This document shows, piece by piece, positions 43,805-55,495 of a stretch of 64,000 nt of DNA (the stretch's first letter is position 1; each line of letters opens with the position of its first letter). The notes under the pieces were generated by a model. It worked only from the letters and a program-made list of their open reading frames with translations. It had not been told where the DNA came from and did not search any database. This DNA is from Papaver somniferum. Its lineage: Eukaryota > Streptophyta > Magnoliopsida > Ranunculales > Papaveraceae. The stretch covers positions 112,447,120 through 112,511,119 of the forward strand of contig NC_039362.1 of assembly GCF_003573695.1 (NCBI RefSeq). Direction: 5' to 3'. A program made the position numbers and the translations under genes.

Positions 43805-44990
43805 TGTTTATGGGTGAAAACTATTTATGCTGGTTTTGGTAATTTTGGTGTGTGTGTGGATGAGAAATGAATCTAAACCCTAAACAAATGCACTGCACGG
43901 GAGTGCTTTCTGATTCGAGAGATCAATCTGTACAATTCTGGCCTAAACCAAGAAATGGCCGTTCCAGACTTGCTTCGGTCAGAAAGTGAAGGAGATGGGG
44001 TTGATCTTAGGGAGGGAAGCGAAGAAGGTGTTGAGATTGTGAAGGTGTTGGCTGTTTATGACTTGTATCAGAATACCGAACTGGCTTGCAAGATATAAGC
44101 GATCAACTCTGTGTGTTTGAATACGAATTGTATCAACACTTGGTTTCTGTCTTGTCTGTCTTGGAAATAGGGACGAGAACCTATTTATACAAGTCATTGA
44201 GCCTAACCCACGTCTCTCGTGAGAAGTGGAGTGATGGAGTAGTGGAGTCGTGTTAGTGATTGTCACACGATCAGGTATGAGCCCACTCCTACCATCATCA
44301 CTAACCGTCCATGTCTTCCTGACACGTTCTTGTGATGGCGCGTTGCACGCTGCACGCTGTAAACCGCCAGACCAATACCCCAGTATGTATTCCCCAATTT
44401 GTGACATGCTTGATGTCTCGATTGTGTGGATCGTGGGACCCACAGAAGGTATCATACGGTGCTAGGTTAAATAACTAAGTTATTTAGGAAGTCGATATTC
44501 ATGAAATATCGTGTGTATTCTATACATGTAACGCATCGAATATAATCAATGTGTATGAAGCATCGTTGTTTTAAGGATTAATGGAGTAAGTCGCGGATTA
44601 AGCGTCTTAGAACATATGCATGCTTAGTTATCCTCGAATGATAGTTTGGAGTTTGCACAGGCAAGCCCTCCCTTGGCCGATCACATGATGTGGTAGATTG
44701 ACAGATGGTAATCACCATGACACCTTATTGGCCATTTAACTCCTAGCCTGGGCTGCCTAACCAAGCTGGTAGAGTTGGACGGATGAGATGATATATGACG
44801 CTCATCTGCGACCGTTGATGAAGTTTTAGGGTTTTGAAGAGGTGCAAGCATCACTCTTCAGCTTGGTCGAAACCAAGCATGGGAGGTGTTCTTGGCAGGA
44901 CCGACCGGGCAGGCGTGTAGACTGCTTGCTGGTGTGCATGTCCATACCTCACTGCCCCATGAAGATGCGATCTAGGCCACTCAAGTTTAC
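43805..44990 (-). repeat. Tat-like 5' LTR, part adjoining the internal region
   Basis: Plus-strand start TGTTTATGGGTG, homologous to 36298-37001 for the first 0.7 kb. Interrupted after TTTAC (44986-44990) by the non-autonomous Athila array. The ORF 43979-44455 on the minus strand has a partial counterpart at 36472-36759 in the other LTR and is LTR sequence. Confidence 0.85.
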
Positions 44991-45960
44991 TGATATAGAT
45001 TTTAGATAACCAAAATTAATGATTAAATGAAACCTAGTTATATCCGCAAGCGCACAGGTCAATAGTAATATAGGTAGCAAATGCGGTTCGTTCCCACAGG
45101 GAGTGTGAAATACTCTACCAACTAATACCAAAAATTAAATAATCAACAAGATAATGTTTTAAGGATTTTTAGAAATTCAGAACAAAATGAAATGATAAAT
45201 AATTTAAAGATAAACAATTGAAGTGATTCCATCTTCTTTCAGGCAATTCTTCGAGCAACTGAAGTGCAGTTTCTGTGCGGCTAAAGGCATGTTCGAGACT
45301 GATTTCGAAACCTTGTTTATAGATTTTTCTTGACCTGCGAATCCCATTCATACACGCCCGTGTCACAATTAAGACCAAAACTCTCATTAAATCTCCACCT
45401 GCGACCAACTCCATTGGATAACCACTACACCATTTTCCATAATCAGTCCACACAACCCATTTAATCTCATTCTCCTATAATAAACACCATGGAAGCAACC
45501 AAATTCCCCCTTGAAGTCTCCATCTCGTACCATGAATGAAAAGTAATGGCAGCTGACTCAAAGCTTCTCTCTGTTTTTTATAAGAACAAGAGATGATGTT
45601 ACATTGGGTGACAACGACATGTGATGGGTGGGAGAGTAGGCCACGGAGTGGTCCGGGCTAAAGCAACGATAATCCTTGCTTTCCATAACGTGCGTGAGAT
45701 GGCTTGAGCCTTGAGAGGTGCTGATATATAAAAATACCAGGCCACCCACATTCAAGGTTCTTTGGCACTGAGTACTGAGAAACAACATTGGACCTTGTTA
45801 TCGCAAACACCGTTTAACTTCCAAATTAGCAATTTATTATCTGGATGATTGAATTTGCTTGTACTTTCTACAAAAGCACTAAATTGGTATTATTAGTCAA
45901 AATATCGAGTCCTAGCTAATATAAATGTGGGCATAAAATGTGGCACTTACGTGCTTATCA
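44991..45960 (-). repeat. LTR1 of the Athila-like array (1.45-kb deletion)
   Basis: Left 227 bp match LTR2 from 47264, and the right part from 45227 matches LTR2 from 48951. About 1.45 kb is missing between them, with nine bases of unplaced sequence at the junction (45218-45226). Confidence 0.88.
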
Positions 45961-45998
45961 ACACCCCCACACTTATATTTTGCTAGTCCTCGAGCAAA
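45961..45998 (-). promoter_or_regulatory. 3' polypurine tract with stem-loop, internal 1
   Basis: Minus strand TTTTGCT ... AGCAAAA with a GAGGAC loop, then TATAAGTGTGGGGGTGT next to the LTR. The central module with stem ATTACATTG/CAATGTAAT is at about 46403-46447. Counterparts of both modules in internal 2 are at 49686-49724 and 50119-50164. Confidence 0.6.
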
Positions 45999-46008
45999 AC
46001 AGGAAATT

Positions 46009-46360
46009 GACCCGCTACATAGCTGGTCATATCATAAGAGAGAGTTAGACCCGCTACACAGCTGGTCATAGAAAATACCCTACAAAAGACTCGCTACACA
46101 GCTGGTCATAACCTTAAAAAATCATAACGGTAATAATTTTTATTCTTTTTAAGACCCGCTACACAGCTGATCATTTTTTTTTGTAGACCCGCTAAACAGC
46201 TGGTCATCATATGCAAGAAAAAGAAAAAGACCCGCTACACAGCTGGTCATGATCCTAACAATCATAATAATCAATACTTTTCTTAGACCCGTTACACAAC
46301 TGATCATTCATTTTTCATTTTTCACTTTTTTTTTATTAGACCCGCTACACAGCTGGTCAT
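46009..46360 (-). repeat. Array of eight stem-loop repeats, internal 1
   Basis: Eight copies of GACCCGCTACACAGCTGGTC (the complement of the motif at 37931) plus CAT, with AT-rich spacers of variable length and sequence. Copy 7 (near 46289) has changes on both sides of the inner stem, GCT/AGC to GTT/AAC, keeping pairing. Copies 4 and 7 have GATC for GACC in the sense strand, which preserves a G-U pair. Loop-only changes occur in copies 1 and 5. Confidence 0.88.
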
Positions 46361-46588
46361 AGCTTCTTCTTTTTTAAAACATAATCCCTAAAGAAAACGC
46401 CACTCCCCCACACTTAAACATTACATTGTCCTCAATGTAATTGAGTCATCCAACGTAGAAATTAAGGTGAAAATTCTAAGAAAAACTGCACAAATAAAAA
46501 TAAAACATAGAGTGAAGGGAACAAATCTGATGGGTTGACACCCATGAAGCGAAAGTTATTTGTTTCCCTGCTTGCCAGTACCACGTGT

Positions 46589-47095
46589 TCAGAAAAACAA
46601 AAAAAATTGAGGTTGGTACCCCAAAGTAAACTGCCGCTCATATATATAGAGTCTGAAAATTTGGGGATCAACCCAACTAATCAGTTTTGATGAAAAGATG
46701 ATCCTGCAGTAATGATGATTTGTACCCAGAGAGCAAAAACTGAACTCAGTCTTATTCGGAACATTCACGTAAGCTCTTAGAAAATCACGATTCGAGAAAC
46801 AAGGGCTCAACGGAACAATGATATCGTGACTAATTGAACCATTATCATCTACAATGGTTTCATTATTAAGGGTCAAGGTCAGAGCTTTCTCAACTAATGG
46901 AACTAGTCGAGACTCAGTAAAAACTAGAGGTTATAGTTTGGGTTTCCATTTATTAGTGTCCAGCAGCGTTGTGGAGTCTAACAAAGCATTGACTTCACAA
47001 ATAACACTATCATCATCAAAATCATACCCAAAATGAGTTAAGCAAACCTCTAATGGATCTTCCAAGTCGCTCTTGCAAAATCCTTGCGAGTGCAT
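46589..47095 (-). pseudogene. Athila-like ORF remnant, internal 1
   Basis: From an ATG at 47095 (minus) a 168-codon frame runs to 46589, broken by one TAA at 46932-46934. The N-terminal part includes SQGFCKSDLEDPLEV and CLTHFGYDFDDD; the C-terminal part includes HDIIVPLSPCFSNRDFL and SWVDPQIFRLYIYE. The last block matches the intact ORF at 37023-37775, so this is a shortened relative. Function unknown. Confidence 0.6.
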
Positions 47096-47235
47096 ACTTT
47101 TTTTTCGCCCACAGCACTTCAGGCTAAGGTACCTAAAAAAATCAATTAAAATACGTAAAAAGAACCAAAAGAAATCTAAAAGAAAAACAAAATAAAATTA
47201 TGTACAAAAAGATATCAATCAGAGAGTATTTGCAA

Positions 47236-47257
47236 CCACTCCCCGGCAGCGGCGCCA
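47236..47257 (-). promoter_or_regulatory. Primer-binding site, internal 1
   Basis: Minus strand TGGCGCCGCTGCCGGGGAG, six bases after the LTR end. This is the Athila-type site usually assigned to an Asp tRNA. Internal 2 has the same site near 50945-50966 with one substitution. Confidence 0.8.
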
Positions 47258-47263
47258 AAAACT

Positions 47264-49685
47264 TGATATAGATTTTAGATAACCAAAATTAATGATTAAA
47301 TGAAACCCAGTTATATCCGCAAGCGCACAGGTCAATAGTAATATAGGTAGCAAATGCGGTTCGTTCCCACAGGGAGTGTGAAATACTCTACCAACTAATA
47401 CCAAAAATTAAATAATCAACAAGATAATGTTTTAAGGATTTTTAGAAATTCAGAACAAAATGAAATGATAAATAATTTAAAGATAAACAAAACGAGTGTA
47501 GGTTATTAGGATTTTCGGTTTCCACCAATTAATTATGCAAACTCTACTAATCTTTAAAAGTATATTACATGCTTTTTCAAATAATGTTTCTCCGCTATAG
47601 TTGTCTTCGCTTCATGAGTAGTGATTCTAAAGCATTACCTATCTATCCTTGCATACCACGTCAAGATATTTAACCGAAGCACGCAGTATCAATTCAAAAG
47701 CATAAATAATCTAGAAAATCACATCAACAATAGAATACCAAGCCAAATGAAGAAAAATTACTAATCAATCAACTCATTATTAAGCATATAAATATAGAGT
47801 TTTCATAATAAAATTGGGTTCTACCTAGACCCTAACATAGCTTTAGCTAGCCATGGCTTTCATAGAAAACAATAAAAAGATTAAAATCAAATAGCTAAGC
47901 AAAAATGGAGAAGAAAAACTCCAAACCCTAGACTGCGAAACAGCCGTCTAGCCGCGCCTCCCCCTTCTCTATATCTGGCCGTCGGCCTCCCTTTGTATGC
48001 TTCTCAAAAAAATCTTCTTATGGGTTACAAAATGGAAACTAGATGTTCTCATCATCCTAACCACGTACCAATCATAATCTTTCAAGAATGGTAAGATATT
48101 ACCATTTCACGCGCATTGTACTGACCCCAAATTCCCTTGTACAAAAGATTATGCATGCAGTTCCAGACGAATATCTTGACTTTCCTTATTTATCAATCAA
48201 ACACCAAGAGTGGTGAAGTTGCAAGACCAAGGTGTCGACATAGGATGATTCTTTCCCATTTCATTTTGTCCTCATTCAAATCAAAAGATCTTGTTTCCAT
48301 ATTTTGAACTAAATAGTCACTACCAAATATCTTCCCAGCCGTAGCACCTACTCCCTTTCTACGACCAGACTAACCAACGGCTGCACATCGTCGACTAATA
48401 TTCCCAGATCACTCCGTCACCCACCTCAGTACTCATCTATTCTGTCCATATTTGCCACCAACTGCAAGCTCCCCCCCTCGGCTACACCACCAGTCGATAA
48501 GATTCACATGCACTTCTTTGCTTCAACGACCACTGCTGCCACGACAAATTCAGAACCCATTACCAGTCCTTCCAGTAATCAGAACTACAATTCAATCGTC
48601 TCCTGCAAACAATCCATACACCAATTTCTGATCACATGGGAGCCCCACAGATCCGTAGCTGCAACCATTAACATCATCTCTAAGAACTGATTCGAATTCA
48701 CCACACATACCCCAAATAGACTCGAGCACACGACTGCAGTAACAAAGCTGCTTACTCCATCGATCGACTGCGTTGCTTAACCATAACTTGGTCAAAGAAC
48801 ACAAACGAAACGGAACGAACATAACTCCTTCATCTTCTCCTGCGGTTACCAGTTCACAATAACCACCAGTCCAGTTGCATCACCAGCTCCTTGTATCACA
48901 TCTTTCTTCCATTCAACATGAATCCAACTGCCAACAGTTTAAGAAACTGCTTCCATCTTCTTTCAGACAATTCTTCGAGCAACTGAAGTGCAGTTTCTGT
49001 GCGGCTAAAGGCATGTTCGAGACTGATTTCGAAACCTTGTTTATAGATTTTTCTTGACCTGCAAATCCCATTCATACACGCCCGTGTCACAATTAATACC
49101 AAAACTCTCATTCAATCTCCACCTGCGACCAACTCCATTGGATAACCACCAACACCATTTTCCGTAATCAGTCCACACAACCCATTTAATCTCATTCTCC
49201 TATAATAAACACCATGGAAGCAACCAAATTCCCCCTTGAAGTCTCCATCTCGTACCATGAATGAAAAGTAATGGCAGCTGACTCAAAGCTTCTCTCTGTG
49301 TTTTATAAGAACAAGAGATGATGTTCCATTGGTTGACAACGACATGTGATGGGTGGGAGAGTAGGCCACGCAGTGGGCCGGGCTAAATCAACGACAATCC
49401 TTGCTTTCCATAACGTGCGTGAGATGGCTTGAGCCTTGAGAGGTGCTAATATATAACAATACCAGGCCACCCACATTCAAGGTTCTTTGGCACTGAGTAC
49501 TGAGAAGCAACATTGGACCTTGTTATCGCAAACACCGTTTAACTTCCAAATTAGCAATTTATTATCTGGATGATTGAATTTGCTTGTACTTTCTACAAAA
49601 GCACTAAATTGGTATTATTATTCAAAATATCGAGTCCTAGCTAATATAAATATGGGCATAAAATGTGGCGCTTACGTGCTTATCA
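47264..49685 (-). repeat. LTR2 of the Athila-like array (complete, 2422 bp)
   Basis: Plus-strand TGATATAG to CTTATCA. It is the most intact LTR and gives the empty site for the hAT insertion: CCCATTCATACACGCCC near 49070 is uninterrupted. Short ORFs (48508-48690, 48592-48822, 48875-49057) recur in LTR3 and are not genes. Confidence 0.9.
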
Positions 49686-49733
49686 ATACCCCCACACTTA
49701 TATTTTTCTAGTCCTCGAGCAAAACAGGAAATT

Positions 49734-50077
49734 GACCCGCTACACAGCTGGTCATATCATAAGAGAGAGTTAGACCCGCTACACAGCTGGTCATAGAAAA
49801 TACCCTACAAAAGACCCGCTACACAGCTGGTCATAACCTTAAAAATCATAATGGTAATAATTTTTTTTCTTTTTAATACCCGCTACACAGCTGATCATTT
49901 TTTTTTGTAGACCCGCTAAACAGCTGGTCATCATATGCAAGAAAAAGAAAAAGACCCGCTACACAGCTGGTCATGACCCTAACAATCATAATAATCAATA
50001 CTTTTTTTAGACCCACTACACAACTGATCATTCATTTTTCACTTTTTTTTTATTAGACCCGCTACACAGCTGGTCAT
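49734..50077 (-). repeat. Array of eight stem-loop repeats, internal 2
   Basis: Eight copies aligned one to one with those of internal 1. Copy 7 reads GACCCACTACACAACTGATC, which still pairs through two G-U wobbles in the sense RNA. Copy 4 has lost its outermost G-C pair. Confidence 0.88.
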
Positions 50078-50303
50078 AGCTTTTTTTTTTAAAACATAAT
50101 CCCTAAAGAAAACGCCACTCCCACACACTTAAACATTACATTGTCCTCAATGTAATTGAGTCATCCAACGTAGAAATTAAGGTGGCAATTCTAAGAAAAA
50201 CTACACAAATAAAAATAAAAGATAGAGTGAAGGGAACAAATCTGATGGGTTGACTCCCATGAAGCGGAAGTTATTTGTTTCCCTGCTTGCCAGTACCACG
50301 TGC

Positions 50304-50810
50304 TCAGAAAAAGAAAAAAAATTGAGGTTGGTACCCCAAAATAAACTGCCGCTCATATATATAGAGTCTGAAAATTTGGGGATTAACCCAACTAATCAGT
50401 TTTGATGAAAATATGATCCTGCAGTAATGATGATTTGTACCCAGAGAGCAAAAACTGAACTCAGTCTTATTCGGAACATTCCCGTAAGCTCTTAGAAAAT
50501 CACGATTCGAGAAACAAGGGCTCAACGGAACAATGATATCGTGACTAATTGAACCATTATCATCTACAACGGTTTCATTATTAAGGTTCAAGGTCAGAGC
50601 TTTCTCAACTAATGGAACTAGTCGAGACTCAGTAAAAACTAGAGGTTATAGTTTGGGTTACCATTTATTAGTGTCCAGCAGCGTTGTGGAGTCTAACAAA
50701 GCATTGACTTCACAAATAATAATATCATCATCAAAATCATACCCAAAATGAGTTAAGAAAACATCTAATGGATCTTCCAAGTCGCTCTTACAAAAGCCTT
50801 GCGAGTGCAT
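50304..50810 (-). pseudogene. Athila-like ORF remnant, internal 2
   Basis: Counterpart of the ORF at 46589-47095, from ATG at 50810. It has two in-frame stops, one after LLDTNKW and one at the same place as in internal 1. The second stop therefore predates the tandem duplication. Confidence 0.6.
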
Positions 50811-52787
50811 ACTTTTTTTTCGCCCACAACACTTCAGGCTAAGGTAAATCAAATAAAATACGTAAAAAGAACCAAAAGAAATCTAAAAGAAAAACAAAAT
50901 AAAATTATGTACAAAAAGATATCAATCAGAGAGTATTTTGCAACCACTCCCCGTCAGCGGCGCCAAAAACTTGATATAGATTTTAGATAACCAAAATTAA
51001 TGATTAAATGAAACCCAGTTATATCCGCAAGCGCACAGGTCAATAGTAATATAGGTAGCAAATGTGGCTCGTTCCCACAGGGAGTGTGAAATACTCTACC
51101 AACTAATACCAAAAATTAAATAATCAACAAGATAATGTTTTAAGGATTTTTAGAAATTCAGAACAAAATGAAATGATAAATAATTTAAAGATAAAAAAAA
51201 ACGAGTGTGGGTTATTAGGATTTTCGGTTTCCACCAATTAATTATGCAAACTCTACTAATCTTTAAAAGTATATTCCATGCTTTTTCAAATACTGTTTCT
51301 CCGCTATAGTTGTCTTCGCTTCATGAGTAGTGATTCTAAAGCATTACTTATCTATCCTTGCATACCACGTCAAGATATTTAACCGAAGCACGCAGTATCA
51401 ATTCAAAAGCATAAATAATCTAGAAAATCACATCAACAATAGAATACAAAGTCAAATGAAGAAAAACTACTAATCAATCAACTCATTATTAAGCATATAA
51501 ATATAGAGTTTTCATAATAAAATTGGGTTCTACCTAGACCCTAACATAGCTTTAGCTAGCCATGGTTTTCACAGAAAACAATAAAAATATTAAAATCAAA
51601 TAGCTAAGCAAAAATGGAGAAGAAAAACTCCAAACCCTAGACTGCGAAACAGCCATCTAGCCGCGCCTCCCCCTTCTCTATCTCTGGCCGTCAGCCTCCC
51701 TTTGTATGCTTCTCAAAAAAATCTTCTTATGGGTTACAAAATGGAAACTAGATGTTCTCATCATCCTAACCACGTACCAATCATAATCTTTCAAGAATGG
51801 TAAGATATTACCATTTCACGCGCATTGTACTGACCCCAAATTCCCTCGTACAAAAGATTATGCATGCAGTTCCAGACGAATATCTTGACTTTCCTTATTT
51901 CTCAATCAAACACCAAGAATGGTGAAGTTGCAAGTCCAAGGTGTCGACATAGGATGATTCTTTCCCATTTCATTTTGTCCTCATTCAAATCAAAAGATCT
52001 TGTTTCCATATTTTGAACTAAATAGTCAGTACCAAATATCTTCCCAGCCGTAGCACCTACTCCCTTTCTACGACCAGACTAACCAACGGCTGCACATCAT
52101 TGACTAATATTCCCAGATCACTCCGGCACCCACCTCAGTACTCATCTATTATGTCCATATTTGCCACCAACTGCAAGTTCTCCCCCTCGGCTACACCACC
52201 AGTCGATAAGATTCACCTGCACTTCTTTGCTTCAACGACCACTGCTGCCACGACAAATTCAGAACCCATTACCAGTCCTTCCCGTAATCATAACTACAAT
52301 TCAATTGTCTCCTGCAAACAATCCAGACACCAATTTATGATCACCTGGGAGACCCACAGATCCGTAGCTGCAGCCATTAACATCATCTCCAAGAACTGAT
52401 TCGAATTCACCACACATACCCCAAATAGACTCGAGCACACAGCTGCAGTAACAAAGCTGCTTACTCCGTCGATCGACTGCATTGCTTAACCATAGCTTGG
52501 TCAAAGAATACAAACGAAACTGAACGAACATAACTCCTCCATCTTCTCCTGCGGTTACCAGTTCACCATAACCACCAGTCCAGTTGCATCACCAGCTCCT
52601 TGTATCGCATCTTTCTTCCATTCAACATGAATCCAACTGCCAACATTTTAAGAAACTGATTCCATCTTCTTTCAGGCAATTCTTCGAGCAACTGAAGTGC
52701 AGTTTCTGTGCGGCTAAAGGCATGTTCGAGACTGATTTCGAAACCTTGTTTATAGATTTTTCTTGACATGCAAATCTCATTCATACA

Positions 52788-55495
52788 TAGGGCTGCACAT
52801 GGGTCGGTTTGGGTCGGTTTTGGCCTCACCCACCACCCGACCCACTGATGGCGGGTAACAGAAGTTGTCACCCGCAACCGACCCAACAACACAATGGGTC
52901 GGTTTTCACCCGACCCATTGTGACGGCGGGTTTGGTCGGGTGGGTGGTGGGTTACCCACCATAAAATAAAATGACATTACATTAACAAGGAACAGAGTCA
53001 TTGAGTATAACTGTACAACAGTATAAGTGTATAACAAAGTTGATAAAGCTAACAATAAAAAGGAACAGAGTTCAATTGTTCAAAGCTCAAAAGATAAAAG
53101 AGTGCATTACTATTGAGTATTGCCTACTATACTAAAGCCTAATATCATATAAAGCGACCAACAGCGAGTCGCTGCAAGCCTGCAAGTTTGTGGATGTTTT
53201 ACCTCTGAATGGCTGAAAGCCTGAAATAAAACGAAGTCTGTAAATTAGTTACAGTAAAAAAGATGAACTTAGAAAGATCAAGCTACTGACAATGACCCTT
53301 GGAGTCATTACCTTGTCTAATCCAATAGGAATCAATCATCTATGAGTCTATGACGATAGAAGAAGCAGCAAGGTCACTGAAACTGAATAGCTCTGCAAGC
53401 GAAATGAACAATTAAAATGAATGAAAGGGTAGATGAATTTCTTGAAACAAGTAAAATAGCTCTGCAAGCGAAATGAACATTTTAGTTTATCCATCCACAA
53501 CAACAGCAAGTACCAACACAAACTTCCCATCAGTACACCGGACAGTCACTGTAATTAGATGAAATAGTACACGGTAGCTACGCGTGCTTTACAGTTTTAT
53601 TGTACTTCTCTTACAGCAACGTTCTAAATATAGGATAGCTAGATGTCCTGCCTGCTATTCGAAGTCTTGAAGTGAAAACCCCCAAAAATTCTCTAATCAG
53701 TACACCACCTAATCTGAGCATTATCCTTCTAGATACTAATACAAACACAATACCATAAATTGAACATTAACGACCTTAATATAGAACACAAAGTTTAGAC
53801 AGACATGACATAAAGCTTCACTACCAAAGGACCCCAATAACCAAAAGACCTCAATAACATAATGTCCAAACATAAAGCTTCACAACCCTATTTTTAGGTC
53901 GTTAACTTGAAAAACTCAGATGCAAAAAATGATTGCCCTGACCTATGCAAAAAAACTCAGCTTCATCATAATCTCAACATCCAAATTCAACTATAAGAAC
54001 ATATAAAATATCCTAATACTAAGAACATCAAGATAACAGACAATACACAGATCAAAGCAAAATTTGAAAAGCCAAATTTCAAGATTCTCAAACCATAGAA
54101 AACAGTATAACAACCATCAAACAGATATAAATTTATTTAACAGTTAGCATCTAAAGAGAAATCCTATTATGTAAAAATAAAAGTAAAAATCATCTAAGAA
54201 ACAAGAACAAAATTACTGAATTTAAGAAATCCAATTGATATGAGGTACACGACATTGTGACAATGCCTCTGACATGTTGATATAGAGATAACTATGAGTG
54301 ATCTTCGGATTTCAAAAGATTTTTGTTATAGATTACTAACATAACAGGGCAGTTAATCTATTCACATAGAAACATCCTCTCAACAAAGAGAGAATGAGTT
54401 ACAAGTAGCTTTTGCGATTCACCGCTAGGACCATTTTTATCATGCTCAATGAGATTCTATCAAACTTCACCTAAACAATATAAAAGGAACCAAAATAAGC
54501 AAAACAGTTGGATATACCTTCTTAGTTTTCCTAAACCAACTCTGATTAGTTCTTCTTCAAACTCTAATGAACTGAACTTCAGTTCTTCAATCTTGACAAA
54601 CCCTACCATGGAATAAAAAAAAACATTAGATTCAGATAAACAACAAACCATAAAATGGAAAAGACATATAAAAGGAACCTAAATAATCAAAACAATTTCA
54701 TAGTTGGATATACCTTCTTAGTTCTTCTTAAACCAACTCTGACCAGTTCTTCTTCAAGCTCCAATGAACTGAACTTCAGTTCTTCAATCTTGACAAACCC
54801 TAACATGGAAAAATAAAATAAAGGGTATTAGATTCAGATAAATTGAGCGCTGCCTAAACACATAAACATTCAAGAATCCTTTGAATCTACTGATTAAACT
54901 CTTCATTATTGAGTTCTAACATAGTAACATCATACCAATTCATTCCAAACTGAAATTAAAAAACAACACCCTAAACAGATAAACCCTAAATTGAAAATTA
55001 CAAGAAATCACATCATCAAAAAATTACAAGTTTACAACGGTTCATAATCTTACCTTCCGTTATTGGTTTGCTTCTGGTGATGTCGATGATCCACAAAGCG
55101 AATCTGAGACTGAGCGAAGAAAAAAGAATGGAGTTGGAGACTTGGATGGAGATTGGAGTCTGTCTGAGAATGAGAGAAGACTCAGAAGAGGCCGCGGAAG
55201 AGAAGAGAAGGAAAATGCGATTAGGTTAGGTCTTTTACTTTTATACATCAATTCAACGGCTCTGATAATTCATTCTAGGTTAGATCTAAGGGTCAGGAAT
55301 CCTACGTTAGTTTTGGGAGGGTGGGTGGGTCGGTTCGGGTGACGGAAGTTTCTACCCGCAACCGACCCAAAATAGGTGGGTTCTGGCGTGCCTCACCCAT
55401 AGTCGACCCATGCCTCGGCGGGTTGGGTCGGGTGCGGGTATTTTTGGTCGGGTACGGGTTGGGTCGGCGGGTTGGGTCGGGTATGTGCAGCCCTA
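52788..55495. mobile_element. Non-autonomous hAT-type element (2.7 kb)
   Basis: Perfect 13-bp ends TAGGGCTGCACAT / ATGTGCAGCCCTA, flanked by the 8-bp duplication TTCATACA (52780-52787 and 55496-55503). The uninterrupted site is seen in LTR1 (near 45348) and LTR2 (near 49073). GGGTCGG-rich subterminal regions face inward at both ends. No transposase ORF is visible. The 12 outer bases match the 576-bp element at 26111 except one, so both may use the same transposase. Confidence 0.92.
54480..54808 (-). repeat. Duplicated exon-like segment inside the hAT-type element
   Basis: About 54480-54609 and 54668-54808 are imperfect direct copies. On the minus strand each reads ATGG(T/A)AGGGTTTGTCAAG, encodes GFVKIEELKFSSLE, and ends at AAGGTATATCC, which resembles an exon followed by a 5' splice site. 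Another donor-like GAAGGTAAGAT lies at about 55050-55060. This may be the element's own leader or a captured gene fragment. Confidence 0.5.

Noticed and set aside
46009..46360. CRISPR-like array (conserved short palindromic repeats with differing spacers)
   Set aside because: Plant retrotransposon context, AT-rich simple spacers of unequal length, no cas genes, and the same motif in two element families. Reported as stem-loop repeats instead.
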